A stretch of 64,000 nt of DNA from Oribacterium sp. KHPX15 (GCF_900107835.1 NZ_FNRG01000014.1:1-64000), one strand, 5' to 3'; counted from the stretch's first letter, positions 51,812 through 61,507 are shown. A program made the numbers and translations. Notes: generated by a model not told the origin, from the letters alone.

Positions 51812-51829
51812 AGGTTATTCGAATAACTT
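51812..51829. promoter_or_regulatory. Candidate LacI-type operator 2
   Basis: AGGTTATTCGAATAACTT contains a perfect 14-bp palindrome (51814-51827) centred on CG, the style of LacI-family operators. Its centre lies 57 bp from that of operator 1 and it sits 40 bp before the glucosidase start, where it could block transcription. Confidence 0.65.
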
Positions 51830-51868
51830 ACATTTACTGACGGCAGATCGTAAGGAAGCGGAGGAAAT

Positions 51869-53545
51869 ATGGAGAAAAAGTGGTGGAAAGAAAGTGTTGT
51901 ATATCAGATCTACCCGAGATCGTTTTGTGACTCCAACGGAGACGGAATAGGTGATCTCAAGGGAATCACAGGTAAGCTTGATTACCTTCATGAGCTTGGG
52001 ATCAATGTTATCTGGCTGAGTCCTGTTTATAAGTCGCCTAACGATGACAACGGCTACGATATCTCGGATTATCAGGATATCATGGATGAGTTCGGAACAC
52101 TTGAGGATTTTGACATTCTTCTGAAAAGTGCCCATGATCGTGGGATAAAGATAGTCATGGATCTGGTGGTGAATCATACTTCTGATGAGCATAAGTGGTT
52201 CGTGGAAAGCAGATCCTCGAAGGACAATGATAAAAGAGACTTTTATATCTGGCGTGAGGGCAGGGATGGTCAGGCTCCGAACAATTGGGGAAGCAGTTTC
52301 TCCGGTTCGGCGTGGGAGTACGATGAAAAAACAGATATGTACTATCTTCACTGTTTCTCAAAAAAGCAGCCGGATCTCAACTGGGATAACCCGAGAGTGA
52401 GAGATGAAGTTTTCAGGATGATGACCTGGTGGTGTGACAGGGGTATAGATGGCTTCAGGATGGATGTTATCTCTATGATCTCAAAGGTTGAGGGGCTTCC
52501 TGATGGACAGGTAGATGCCAACACCGGTTACGGCGGACTTGAAAACACCACAAACGGACCTCATGTACATGAGTATCTGAAGGAGATGAACAAAAGGGTA
52601 CTTTCAAAGTATGACATCATGACAGTTGGTGAGTGCGCAGGAGTCACTATAGAAGAGGCTGAGAAGTACGCTTCTCTCGATGGCTCGGAGCTCAATATGG
52701 TGTTCCAGTTTGAACACGTTGGTCTCGACTATGATGAGCATGGAAAGTGGACTGCCAGAAGATACGATCTTCGTGAGTTAAAAAAGAATCTCAGTAAGTG
52801 GCAGACAGAGCTTGAAGGCAAGTCATGGAACTCACTCTTCCTTGATAATCATGACCAGCCGAGAATCGTTTCAAGGCTTGGAGATGATTCACCGCTTTCA
52901 GCCAAGGCTATCGCCACTATGCTTCACTTCATGAAGGGAACACCTTACATATATCAGGGCGAGGAACTCGGCATGACAAACTGTAAGTTCGGCTGCCTTG
53001 AAAATCTGAGAGATATCGAGGAGATCAATGCATATCATGAGCTTGTAGACAGCGGAAAGATGACTCGTGAAGCCATGATCGCCGGCATCGAAGCAAAAGG
53101 AAGAGACAATGCCAGAACTCCGATGCAGTGGGATGCAAGTGAAAATGCAGGTTTCACCACCGGATCCCCGTGGATCATGGTGAATCCAAACTATAAAGAG
53201 ATCAATGCTGAAGCTGAGCTTAAGGATGCTGATTCAGTTTTTAACTACTATAAAAAGCTTGTTTCCCTGAGAAGAAAAAGCGAGTGGTCGGATCTTATCG
53301 TATACGGCACTTACAGGCTTCTGGATGATGAAAGCAGCGAGATCTTTGCCTACGAAAGAGAACTTAATGGCAGAAATCTGTTTGTGCTCTGTAATCTCAG
53401 TGACCGGGAGATACATTATCACAACGATGCATTCAGTAAAGCAAATGCTCTTTTGATCTCAAATTGTGGAGAGGCAGAACTAAGTGAGGAGATGAAACTT
53501 TCACCTTGGTTTGCTGCGGTATGGGAGGTTTTAAGTTTCGTTTAA
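51869..53545 (+). CDS. malL: GH13 oligo-1,6-glucosidase
   Basis: This 558-residue cytoplasmic enzyme hydrolyses alpha-1,6 (and some alpha-1,4) linkages in isomaltose and panose. Catalytic residues are D199 (GFRMDVI), E255 (GECAGV) and D329 (LDNHDQPR). The N-terminal WWKESVVYQIYPRSFCDSNGDGIGDL and VMDLVVNHTSDEH are characteristic of the GH13_31 group. GGAGG precedes the ATG. Expression is probably set by the LacI regulator upstream. Exact preference among oligoglucosides cannot be settled by sequence. Confidence 0.9.
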   Translation: MEKKWWKESVVYQIYPRSFCDSNGDGIGDLKGITGKLDYLHELGINVIWLSPVYKSPNDDNGYDISDYQDIMDEFGTLEDFDILLKSAHDRGIKIVMDLVVNHTSDEHKWFVESRSSKDNDKRDFYIWREGRDGQAPNNWGSSFSGSAWEYDEKTDMYYLHCFSKKQPDLNWDNPRVRDEVFRMMTWWCDRGIDGFRMDVISMISKVEGLPDGQVDANTGYGGLENTTNGPHVHEYLKEMNKRVLSKYDIMTVGECAGVTIEEAEKYASLDGSELNMVFQFEHVGLDYDEHGKWTARRYDLRELKKNLSKWQTELEGKSWNSLFLDNHDQPRIVSRLGDDSPLSAKAIATMLHFMKGTPYIYQGEELGMTNCKFGCLENLRDIEEINAYHELVDSGKMTREAMIAGIEAKGRDNARTPMQWDASENAGFTTGSPWIMVNPNYKEINAEAELKDADSVFNYYKKLVSLRRKSEWSDLIVYGTYRLLDDESSEIFAYERELNGRNLFVLCNLSDREIHYHNDAFSKANALLISNCGEAELSEEMKLSPWFAAVWEVLSFV

Positions 53546-53631
53546 GGAAAATGTTGTAACATGTGCATCACGGAAAACGAAAACTGCTGCGTGTTCAGCA
53601 GAATACAATATAAGATATGAGGAGAAATGAA

Positions 53632-54933
53632 ATGTTCAAAAAACCTTTAGCACTGTTACTTGCATCATCCATGCTCTGCACTTTGGCAGCTTGTGGAAAC
53701 CAGACCACTGTTGACAAAGCGCCTTCCACCCAGGCAGCAGAAGAAAAGAATACAGAGGATCAGGAAACAGATAAGAAAGAAGAAACATCAGTTGCAGCGA
53801 AGGAATCACAGGCTGATGCTGAAAAGAGTGATATCACAGCAGCAGGACTTGGCGCAGTAGCGAACACCCTCGCTGAAGATGAGGAGAGTCTGGTATCGAC
53901 TTATGCCGGAAAGTTCGAGCAGAAGACATTTACAGATGAGGAAACCGGGCTTTCCATAACATATAATCTGTATCTTCCTGAAGGATATGATGAAGCTGCT
54001 TCATATCCCATGGTGGTTTTCATAGGTGACTCAACCTGCGCAGGTGACGATCCCACTTATTCATTAACACAGGGACGAGGTGCTCTTGTCTGGGCTACCG
54101 ATGAATGGCAGAGTGTAAATCCTACCATCGTAGCAGTTCCTACGTATCCTGAGACTATCCTTGATGATCACAGCGGGTATACTACAACAGAGTATGTAGA
54201 ACTTACAAAACGTTACATTGACTATATGTGCGAGGAGTATGCAGTTGATGCTGAGAGGATCTACGGTACCGGTCAGTCAATGGGATGCATGACTACATTG
54301 ATCCTGGCATCAGAGTATCCCGATCTTTATGCTGCATGTATGTTTGTAGATGGTCAGTGGGATGTAAATGCTCTTTCAGGACTTGAGAATCAGTCATTTG
54401 TATATTTTGCGGCAGAGGACGATACAAGTGCCTGGAGCGGGGCTCAGGAAGTGATGGAAATGTTTGATACTGACGGTGTTTCTTATGAATATGTACAGTG
54501 GGATGGCACATGGTCTGTGGATGAGCTCAGTTCTGCGGCAAATGATCTGTTTAATGCAGACGAAAACCAGTATTTTATCTCATGGAAGACAGGTACCATC
54601 GATGCCGGCAGCTTTACGATGGGTGGAGCAGGTAACGGCCAGAAACCTGAAGGTAACCAGCCTCCAATGAATGGCCAGAAACCTGAAGGTAACCAGCCTC
54701 CAATGAATGGCCAGAAACCTGAGGGCAACCAGGCACCAAAGGATGGCCAGGCACCGGACAGCAATCAAACTTCAGTGAGTGAACAGGCAGCAGCTGATGG
54801 TCAGGAGACATCCGAAACAGCCGGGCAGCAGAGCGGAAACAGCCCTATGGGTGGCGCCGGATATCATATGGCATCCTTCGACTACGCTTACAATTGTGTA
54901 GCTGTTATGGAGTGGTTGTTTACACAGAAGTGA
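53632..54933 (+). CDS. Secreted esterase-like lipoprotein with repeat insertion
   Basis: This 433-residue extracellular lipoprotein (lipobox LAAC, about residue 21) has a charged linker and an alpha/beta hydrolase domain. The nucleophile S216 lies in GTGQSMGC. The likely catalytic histidine is H412 near the C terminus (YHMASFDYAY). Between them, residues about 337-385 carry three copies of a 12-residue proline-rich repeat (NGQKPEGNQPPM-like), an in-frame low-complexity insertion inside the fold. Closest family: esterases with a similar 'AYN..A..EWLF' end. AGGAGA before the ATG at 53632 fixes the start. Substrate unknown. Confidence 0.78.
   Translation: MFKKPLALLLASSMLCTLAACGNQTTVDKAPSTQAAEEKNTEDQETDKKEETSVAAKESQADAEKSDITAAGLGAVANTLAEDEESLVSTYAGKFEQKTFTDEETGLSITYNLYLPEGYDEAASYPMVVFIGDSTCAGDDPTYSLTQGRGALVWATDEWQSVNPTIVAVPTYPETILDDHSGYTTTEYVELTKRYIDYMCEEYAVDAERIYGTGQSMGCMTTLILASEYPDLYAACMFVDGQWDVNALSGLENQSFVYFAAEDDTSAWSGAQEVMEMFDTDGVSYEYVQWDGTWSVDELSSAANDLFNADENQYFISWKTGTIDAGSFTMGGAGNGQKPEGNQPPMNGQKPEGNQPPMNGQKPEGNQAPKDGQAPDSNQTSVSEQAAADGQETSETAGQQSGNSPMGGAGYHMASFDYAYNCVAVMEWLFTQK
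54640..54770 (+). repeat. 36-bp tandem repeat within the esterase gene
   Basis: A unit beginning GGCCAGAAACCTGAAGGTAA is repeated with a 36-bp period nearly identically twice, then in a decayed third copy. Near-perfect DNA identity suggests recent expansion. Confidence 0.85.
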
Positions 54934-55052
54934 GGAATATACTTACCTTACTGTGACAGAAGGTGAAACAGTGTAAAAATGTAAAATAAAAAAGCATGCT
55001 AGAGAATATCCATCATATGGGTAAACTCCGGCATGCTAAATCCTTTATTGAG

Positions 55053-55091
55053 GGTTCTGTTGACTACTTTACAAAAGCAGTCAATAGAACC
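55053..55091. terminator. Hairpin between convergent genes
   Basis: GGTTCTGTTGACT (55053-55065) pairs with AGTCAATAGAACC (55079-55091) with one G-T pair. It lies between the converging esterase and AraC genes and may terminate both. A second pair, AGCATGC and GCATGCT, lies just before it. Confidence 0.55.
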
Positions 55092-55109
55092 GTCTGCAGA
55101 TTTGTTATT

Positions 55110-56384
55110 TCATAACCGGTTGCTTTTTCTGTATTCGGTAGGTGTCATACCGGTTTCTTTCCGGAACAGTTTCACAAAGTAATTGCTGTCCGGGATACCA
55201 ACATCTTCACTTATCTCCATGATATTTTTGCCTGTACCCGAAAGAAGGGTGCAGGCTTTTTTGATCCTTATAGATCTGAGATAGTTCATGGGACTTGTTC
55301 CGGTTTCTTTTTTGAATTCAGACATAAAGTGACTTTTGGATATTGCGAGTTCACTTGTGATATCTTCGATGGTTATGTCATTTTTGAAATTGCTGTTCAG
55401 AAAGAAAATGGCATTTGTGACTACAGTACTGTGAATCTCAGATTTGTGCTCATTTATGGCATTGCAAAAATTTACGACCATTTTTTCTTTGCTTGCAAGT
55501 ATTTTATCCAGGTGTCTCTCCCGGAAAACTTCTCTTGTGTTTTGTCCTGATATTTTATCAATGATATAAGCCGGAAGGCCGGCATTCATGGCGGTTAATC
55601 TGAGAGTGGTTCTCGTGATGGCACAGCCGATACGTTCATTTTCTATGGTTGAACCGAGCTCCTTCATGTATCTTACGTCACTCTGCATCCTATCGAGATA
55701 TCTGAGAGCGGAACTGCTGTCACCATTTTCAACACTTCTGATAAACTCTTTTTCATTGGCATAACGCAGCTGCAGAAGATCAATTCCGGTCTTTTGTTCT
55801 TTTGCATGATCTTCATATACATTTTCCATGGCAAATGTCTCCGGATCCCTCAGAGTGTAGTTTTCTTCGTGTCCATATACGGTGTTGAGAAAACATCTTA
55901 CTATGTGTTCAGCCCGTTCCTTATTTATATTGGGAAAGTGCTCGCGATATCTGAGATAATCTTCGATCTGAAGATTTTTGATCCCATGCGCATTTATGAT
56001 ATGTGACGCATGCATTTTGGTATGGATGAGAGAGGTAAAGGGACCAAAAAGCATAAAGCTGTCGTCCAACATAAAGACTATGATCGAAATATGAAAAATA
56101 TCTGTCAGGAGATAGAGAGTATGTTTTTCAGCACCGGATCTCATGGTCATAAGCGCGTCAGGTGATAAAATAAGTTGTAGATCACTAAGCATATTTTCGC
56201 GGCTGAATGCTTCTGCCTCAGAGAAATCATTAATAGTATAGAATCTGACCTGAAATAGTTTTTGTATGAGCTTCATACAGGTTTCCATAGAAGCAGTTTG
56301 GGGTGAAGTCATCTCAGTTGAAGATGCCTCAGATGAAGCTATTGCTGATGAAGTTGTTTTTATTGCATGTGAATTATTTATCAT
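55110..56384 (-). CDS. AraC-family transcriptional regulator
   Basis: This 424-residue regulator has a long unrecognised N-terminal sensor region (1 to about 310), and a C-terminal AraC DNA-binding domain (about 320-424) with two helix-turn-helices: TIEDITSELAISKSHFMSEFKKETG and ISEDVGIPDSNYFVKLFRKETGMTPTEYR. The N terminus begins with a Ser/Thr-rich stretch, and the start codon lacks a clear ribosome site; later ATGs are possible starts. It is divergent from the sugar symporter and GH2 genes, so it probably controls them. Confidence 0.85.
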   Translation of the reverse strand: MINNSHAIKTTSSAIASSEASSTEMTSPQTASMETCMKLIQKLFQVRFYTINDFSEAEAFSRENMLSDLQLILSPDALMTMRSGAEKHTLYLLTDIFHISIIVFMLDDSFMLFGPFTSLIHTKMHASHIINAHGIKNLQIEDYLRYREHFPNINKERAEHIVRCFLNTVYGHEENYTLRDPETFAMENVYEDHAKEQKTGIDLLQLRYANEKEFIRSVENGDSSSALRYLDRMQSDVRYMKELGSTIENERIGCAITRTTLRLTAMNAGLPAYIIDKISGQNTREVFRERHLDKILASKEKMVVNFCNAINEHKSEIHSTVVTNAIFFLNSNFKNDITIEDITSELAISKSHFMSEFKKETGTSPMNYLRSIRIKKACTLLSGTGKNIMEISEDVGIPDSNYFVKLFRKETGMTPTEYRKSNRL

Positions 56385-56455
56385 ATTTGTAGTAAAAAGT
56401 AATATCGTTCTAAAGCAAAGACTATAGTTCTATATTCATTATACGACTGATGGTA

Positions 56456-56491
56456 TGATGATGCCAACATTAAAAAATGTTGGCATCATCA
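56456..56491 (+). promoter_or_regulatory. Perfect hairpin in the symporter leader
   Basis: Arms of 15 bp (TGATGATGCCAACAT and its complement) enclose a 6-base loop. It lies 22 bp before the symporter start, just upstream of the AGGAGG site. It might be an attenuator, an mRNA stabiliser or a binding site for the AraC regulator. Confidence 0.6.
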
Positions 56492-56513
56492 TTCAGTAAA
56501 TTCAGGAGGGGCT

Positions 56514-58082
56514 ATGGAAGCGGCAATGCGGAAAGAATCGAAGATTGGTATGAAAGAAGGAACTGTAGAGACTATGTCACAGGACAAGTACAAAAAGTAT
56601 ATAAAAGAGAATGGCATACACAACGTTCCTGTATGGAGGATAGTTGGTTTTTCCGGGGCCAACATGGCAGTCAATCTGTACATGGGTCTCACTATGATCA
56701 TGTCATTTTATCTCAATGGATATGTGGGCATGGCAGTTATACTTGCATCAAGTTTTTCAACTATAACAAGACTTTGGGACGGCGTGACAGATCCTATCGT
56801 AGGATTTTTTGTTGACAGATTTAAAGAAAAGGAAAACTTCGGTAAAACCAGACTGTGTCTTGTTATGGGCGGTCTGCTTCTTTTCATAAACAGTTTTCTC
56901 ATGTTCAATGTGACTGACAGACTTCCGGAAGGAGCATTGAGGCCGGTTTTCTTTATATTCTTTACAGCCATTTACTACATAGGATATACATTCTTAAATA
57001 TCTCAAACCATGTGGGTAATGTCTGCCTCACCAATGATCCGGCCCAGAGACCTATACTTTCCATCGTTGGTACAGTACTGGTTCGTGTTATGAGAGCTGT
57101 GATGCAGATGGCAGTTGCGGGACTTGCCGTTAAATACGGCTCCATGAAGAGCGCGGAGCTTTTCCATGAGTACTGGTTGATCGTAGCAGTCATCGCTACC
57201 ATCGGAATAGTTGTTGCTTACATTTCCATCGCACCAAAGGATGTACCTGCATTTTCAGAGACCAATTCCTCAGGAAAGAAAAATATCAGGTTTTCAGATT
57301 ATCTTGATGTGTTAAAAAACAACAAACCCCTTCAGATGCTTATCGTTGCAAGAGCTACAGACCAGTTCTCAAATACCTGCAAGACAAGTGCAATCCTGCT
57401 TGTACTTTACGGCATTGTAGTTGGTAACTATGAGCTGTCAGGAGGCTGGACCCTCTACACAACCATCGTAGGGCTTTTGATGATGGCCCTTGGAATCGGT
57501 GCGATCGGCGCCAAACTCGGTCTCAAGAAAGCTATGCAGATAGGTTCCTGGGGTGTGATCTTTTTCGACACCATCGCCATACTTATTTGGATGGTCATGG
57601 ATCCGAAGACACTGAGTCTTCCGGGATTTGTTAATGGCTATGGCGAGGCATTCAGTGGCTTTACCGCATTTACAGTGGCACTTTTCCTTGTGACTGTTAT
57701 AGGCGGTGGTTTCCAGATGATCACAAGCTCCATCATTCCTCCGATGATCGCGGACGTTAATGACTATGAAGCCTCAAGAACAGGAAAGTATATTCCGGGT
57801 ATGGTCGGAACAGTTTTCTCATTTATGGATAAGCTGATCTCATCCTTTGGACCGACTTTTGTAGGTATCGGATTTGCGCTCATTGGTTTCAAGGAAGCAT
57901 TTCCAGATCTCAATACTCCATACAGCCGGAGCCTCCTGCTGATCGCCATAGTTTTCTACTACGGCCTTGAGCTTTTGGGAGCAGTGTTTAATGTCATCGC
58001 CATGAAATATTACGACCTTACACCGGAGAAGATGAAGGCGGTAGAAGCCAGAATTGATGAAATGAGGAAAGAGAATGCATAA
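56514..58082 (+). CDS. GPH-family glycoside:cation symporter
   Basis: This 522-residue transporter with about 12 membrane helices imports a glycoside with Na+ or H+. The hallmark loop DGVTDPIVGFFVDRF (about residues 88-102) matches the MelB/GusB/XylP family, and IPPMIADVNDYEASRTGKYIPGM is also typical. AGGAGG just before the ATG fits well. Its stop overlaps the start of the GH2 gene by 8 bases, so the substrate is presumably the GH2 substrate. It has a short unusual N-terminal extension (about 30 residues). Confidence 0.9.
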   Translation: MEAAMRKESKIGMKEGTVETMSQDKYKKYIKENGIHNVPVWRIVGFSGANMAVNLYMGLTMIMSFYLNGYVGMAVILASSFSTITRLWDGVTDPIVGFFVDRFKEKENFGKTRLCLVMGGLLLFINSFLMFNVTDRLPEGALRPVFFIFFTAIYYIGYTFLNISNHVGNVCLTNDPAQRPILSIVGTVLVRVMRAVMQMAVAGLAVKYGSMKSAELFHEYWLIVAVIATIGIVVAYISIAPKDVPAFSETNSSGKKNIRFSDYLDVLKNNKPLQMLIVARATDQFSNTCKTSAILLVLYGIVVGNYELSGGWTLYTTIVGLLMMALGIGAIGAKLGLKKAMQIGSWGVIFFDTIAILIWMVMDPKTLSLPGFVNGYGEAFSGFTAFTVALFLVTVIGGGFQMITSSIIPPMIADVNDYEASRTGKYIPGMVGTVFSFMDKLISSFGPTFVGIGFALIGFKEAFPDLNTPYSRSLLLIAIVFYYGLELLGAVFNVIAMKYYDLTPEKMKAVEARIDEMRKENA

Positions 58083-60372
58083 GATACAGATAAACGAAGG
58101 TTGGCAGTTTAATAAGATCCCTGATGGAAACATCAGGGATTTAAGTGGTTTGACAGTGGATACAAAAGTAGTTGATAGCGATGTCATTTCGTCAGAGAGT
58201 TTTGTAACTGTCACACTTCCTCACACATGGTACAGGGATGAAGACCCTTACAGGGGACTTGTGCTGTATCAAAAGACCATACAGATCGATCCTGATTGGA
58301 AACATGTTTTTGTGGACATTCCGGGTGCCGACCAGCATGCGGTTGTTCTGGCAGATGACCGTAAGATAGGAGAGCACAGAGGTGCTTATGGAGCATTTCA
58401 CTGCGAGATACCTGAGGAGCTGCTCTGCAATAAAGAAGTAAAGTTAAGGATATTTCTGACAAATGTTCATGACGAGGGTATCTCACCTCTTACAGGAGAC
58501 TTCACTGTGTTCGGAGGACTATACAGGGGTGTTAATCTTCTGGTGACAGAACATGAAAGCTTTTTTGATCCGACCTATTACGGCACAAGTGGTGTGATAT
58601 TAAGGACTGGCATCGATGGAAATACCGGCATTTTGAATGCGGAAATTCATGCCCGCACGGATAAAGAAGCTGAGATAGTTGCGGAAATCACAGATCCTTT
58701 CGGTACACTGCTCACTGATGTGAGATCGGAAGAAGTTGATTCAGAAAGTGCCAACACTCACGCATCAGGCTCCATTAATTGCAGTATGGCCTTGACCTTC
58801 CGCATCCCTGATGTAATCCTGTGGAACGGAAAAACTGCCCCCAATCTATATAAGGTAAAGATGAAACTTGTACGTGCGGGAGAAACTTTAGATGAGGTGG
58901 AGCTTGAGACCGGATTCAGAGATATTACCATAACTGCGGACAAGGGACTGTTCCTTAATGGTGAGCATATAAAGATAAACGGTGTTGCAAAGCATCAGGA
59001 TTTCAAGGGCTGTTTCAATGCAGTGAGCCGGGAGAATATCGACAGGGATTTTGAACTCATCGACGAAATAGGTGCCAATTCCGTAAGGCTGTCACATTAT
59101 CAGCATCCTCAGTATACCTATGAGACCGCAGACAAAAAGGGTTATCTCGTATGGGCTGAGATCCCTATGCTCAAAATGACGGACAGTGAAGAGCTGAAAG
59201 CTGATGCAGAGGAGCAGCTCAGGGAACTGATACTTCAGAATATCCATCATCCGTCCATCTACTGCTGGGGAATCCAGAATGAAATCGGCATGTTCCGGGA
59301 TGCGGAGTTTATGCATGAAGAGCTGAAAAAAATGCAGCAGCTTTCCCATGAACTGGATCCGTCAAGACTTGTTACGGCTGCCAATCTTTATACAGTTAAG
59401 TTTAAGAGTAAGCTTAATTCTGTTACGGATATGATCGGCTACAATATTTACTTCGGATGGTACTATGGAGAGATGGAGGATTACCGTGACTACCTTAACA
59501 GATTTCACGAGGAGCGGCCGGAAATGCCTCTCGGTGTAAGTGAGTACGGTGTGGACGCAAACATTAGCCTGCATGCAGAGAACCCCATGGTCAGAGATTA
59601 CTCAGAGGAGTATCAGGCTCTCTATCATGAGACCGTTTATCATATTTTCGAGAGTCTTGATCATCTTTATGGAAGCTATGTCTGGAATATGTTTGACTTT
59701 CACAGCGGACTTCGAAATGAAGGCGGGCAGAAAAATATCAATGCCAAGGGCCTCGTGACCTATGACAGAAATACCAGAAAGGATGCATTCTACTACTACA
59801 AAGCAAAGTGGTCTGAGGAAAAGTTTTTGCATATCTGTTCCAAGAGATTCGTGAACAGGGCAAAAGAGAGTATCGAGATCAAGGTTTATACCAATCTCAG
59901 CGATGCGGTGCTTTATGTTGATGAAAAGGAATTCGGCAGTGGTACGAATGATGGTAACGGCAGGATCATATTTTCTGATGTACCTCTTCACGAAGGAGAA
60001 AACCGGATAAAGGTAGCTGCGGAGGGGCTTACGGATGAGTGTGTTTTCGTCCGTGTAGATTCAGAGGATGAAAACTATCGTTTACCGGGCAATAATGCAG
60101 GACAGGCGGTAAAAAACTGGTTTCTTTCAGATGATGATGTCGTAAGGGAAGGATATTTTTCCTTAAAGGATACCGCCAATGATCTTCTCGATGATCCTGA
60201 TGCGAGGGCAGTGCTTGAGAAATATCTGCCGGAACTTGTAAAGTTTATGACTGAAAAGGATGTGATCCCGCTTGGGCTTTCCATGCAGAGCATACTTAGC
60301 AGAGATATCCCTGAGGGTCTTGATCTAAAGGAACTTAACAGAGAGTTAAATCAGATAAAAAATGAGTTTTAA
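58075..60372 (+). CDS. GH2-family glycosidase (beta-galactosidase/beta-glucuronidase-like)
   Basis: This 765-residue enzyme shows the GH2 layout: N-terminal jelly-roll domain (LPHTWYRDEDPYRGL; VFGGLYRGVNL), immunoglobulin-like domain and TIM barrel. The acid/base is E403 (CWGIQNEIG) and the nucleophile E490 (GVSEYGVD). A C-terminal domain of about 200 residues follows. No signal peptide is present, so it acts in the cytoplasm on sugar imported by the coupled GPH symporter. The substrate (beta-galactoside or beta-glucuronide) is undecided. GAGGAAA precedes the ATG. Confidence 0.9.
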   Translation: MHKIQINEGWQFNKIPDGNIRDLSGLTVDTKVVDSDVISSESFVTVTLPHTWYRDEDPYRGLVLYQKTIQIDPDWKHVFVDIPGADQHAVVLADDRKIGEHRGAYGAFHCEIPEELLCNKEVKLRIFLTNVHDEGISPLTGDFTVFGGLYRGVNLLVTEHESFFDPTYYGTSGVILRTGIDGNTGILNAEIHARTDKEAEIVAEITDPFGTLLTDVRSEEVDSESANTHASGSINCSMALTFRIPDVILWNGKTAPNLYKVKMKLVRAGETLDEVELETGFRDITITADKGLFLNGEHIKINGVAKHQDFKGCFNAVSRENIDRDFELIDEIGANSVRLSHYQHPQYTYETADKKGYLVWAEIPMLKMTDSEELKADAEEQLRELILQNIHHPSIYCWGIQNEIGMFRDAEFMHEELKKMQQLSHELDPSRLVTAANLYTVKFKSKLNSVTDMIGYNIYFGWYYGEMEDYRDYLNRFHEERPEMPLGVSEYGVDANISLHAENPMVRDYSEEYQALYHETVYHIFESLDHLYGSYVWNMFDFHSGLRNEGGQKNINAKGLVTYDRNTRKDAFYYYKAKWSEEKFLHICSKRFVNRAKESIEIKVYTNLSDAVLYVDEKEFGSGTNDGNGRIIFSDVPLHEGENRIKVAAEGLTDECVFVRVDSEDENYRLPGNNAGQAVKNWFLSDDDVVREGYFSLKDTANDLLDDPDARAVLEKYLPELVKFMTEKDVIPLGLSMQSILSRDIPEGLDLKELNRELNQIKNEF

Positions 60373-60452
60373 TCGAGAATCTTAGATATCAGGTTTTATC
60401 AGTGCCTTACATATTCTGGGTTATATGTAGGAATAATGCCTTTACTCACTTG

Positions 60453-60496
60453 GAGCGTCAGCCCATCAAAATTCGCTTAGCGAAGGGCTGACGCTC
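60453..60496. terminator. Nested hairpin after the GH2 gene
   Basis: GAGCGTCAGCCC (60453-60464) pairs perfectly with GGGCTGACGCTC (60485-60496), and TTCG/CGAA forms a small inner hairpin. There is a short T-rich stretch after it. It probably ends the GH2 transcript; its highly ordered shape could also be a dispersed repetitive element. Confidence 0.6.
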
Positions 60497-60586
60497 ACAT
60501 CATTTTATTTCGCGGATTTCAAAATGTCTTCAAATAAGCTCAATATAAACAGTGTCATCTTTTATGTACCAGGGACAGGCCAGTTC

Positions 60587-61507
60587 TCAGCTATTGAGCA
60601 TCCAGCTTTCAAAAGAGCATATGCTTTCGTCTTCTTCAATAAATTCCTGAAGTTCTTTTTCAAGAAGTTCAATTGGTTCCAAAAGTGTAACATTTGGAAA
60701 ACGATTCTTAATTTCATAGCAGATCCTTGGAGCAGGTGGCTCCTTTAGGCTGTGGAAAGTCAGTTCCGGATTGGATCGCATGGCACCTTGAATTACAGAC
60801 ATTGGTGCAATCGCCCAATTATCCGGATAATCCAGATATCGTTGTAGCATAGAGCCGGTGTTAACTGATATCAAAGGATATACACCGGGACTCCAATGTC
60901 TGTCATGCCACTGCTGGTAGTCTGATCCCCATCGAAGATATATCTCTTTTTCTATGGGGAGATCCTTACAGGTAATATTATCTCCGTAATTACTCTTTTT
61001 ATTACAGATCAAATACATTAATTCCCTATATACAGGAATTGCAATGACATCGGGATAAGAAATCGAAGAAAATGCGAAGCCGATGTCAGCTGTACGGTTT
61101 TGAACCAGGGAATATATTTCACTGGAATGGTAGGTCATTATCGAAAGTTTGACTCTTGGATGATCCTCAAGGTGCTTTTGGAACATTGGGACTAAAGTGT
61201 AGTTATTAACAGCATCAACGCTCGCAATATTCAATGATTTTATATCAGGAAGAGCTTTTAGATGCTGGGTATCTTTCCATAGGGATGCCCATTGACTTGC
61301 TATAGGGATAAATGCCGAGCCGTAATTTGTCAGCTCTGCATTTCTCTGTCCTTTGTGACGGATAAGGAGAGGAGTACCCAGCTCGTCTTCCAGTTGCTGA
61401 AGTCTGGATGAAACAGTGGATTGAGATACAAAAAGGTATTTCGATGCAGCGGTTATATTCTTGTAAGTTGCTACAACAAGAAATGTTTCTATCTGTTCGT
61501 AAGTCAT
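60587..61507 (-). CDS. LysR-family transcriptional regulator
   Basis: This 306-residue regulator has the N-terminal winged helix-turn-helix (FLVVATYKNITAASKYLFVSQSTVSSRLQQLE) and a LysR substrate-binding domain. GGAG just upstream sets the start at 61507 (MTYEQIETF), not the ATG at 61519. It is divergent from the GltS gene, which it probably controls through the paired sites at 61565-61608. The effector is not predictable. Confidence 0.92.
   Translation of the reverse strand: MTYEQIETFLVVATYKNITAASKYLFVSQSTVSSRLQQLEDELGTPLLIRHKGQRNAELTNYGSAFIPIASQWASLWKDTQHLKALPDIKSLNIASVDAVNNYTLVPMFQKHLEDHPRVKLSIMTYHSSEIYSLVQNRTADIGFAFSSISYPDVIAIPVYRELMYLICNKKSNYGDNITCKDLPIEKEIYLRWGSDYQQWHDRHWSPGVYPLISVNTGSMLQRYLDYPDNWAIAPMSVIQGAMRSNPELTFHSLKEPPAPRICYEIKNRFPNVTLLEPIELLEKELQEFIEEDESICSFESWMLNS

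Noticed and set aside
54640-54770. CRISPR-like repeats
   Set aside because: The 36-bp repeats are contiguous, without spacers, and encode an in-frame proline-rich peptide.
56477-56815. 112-residue frame before the symporter
   Set aside because: It overlaps the symporter gene in another frame and has no ribosome site; the symporter start has AGGAGG.
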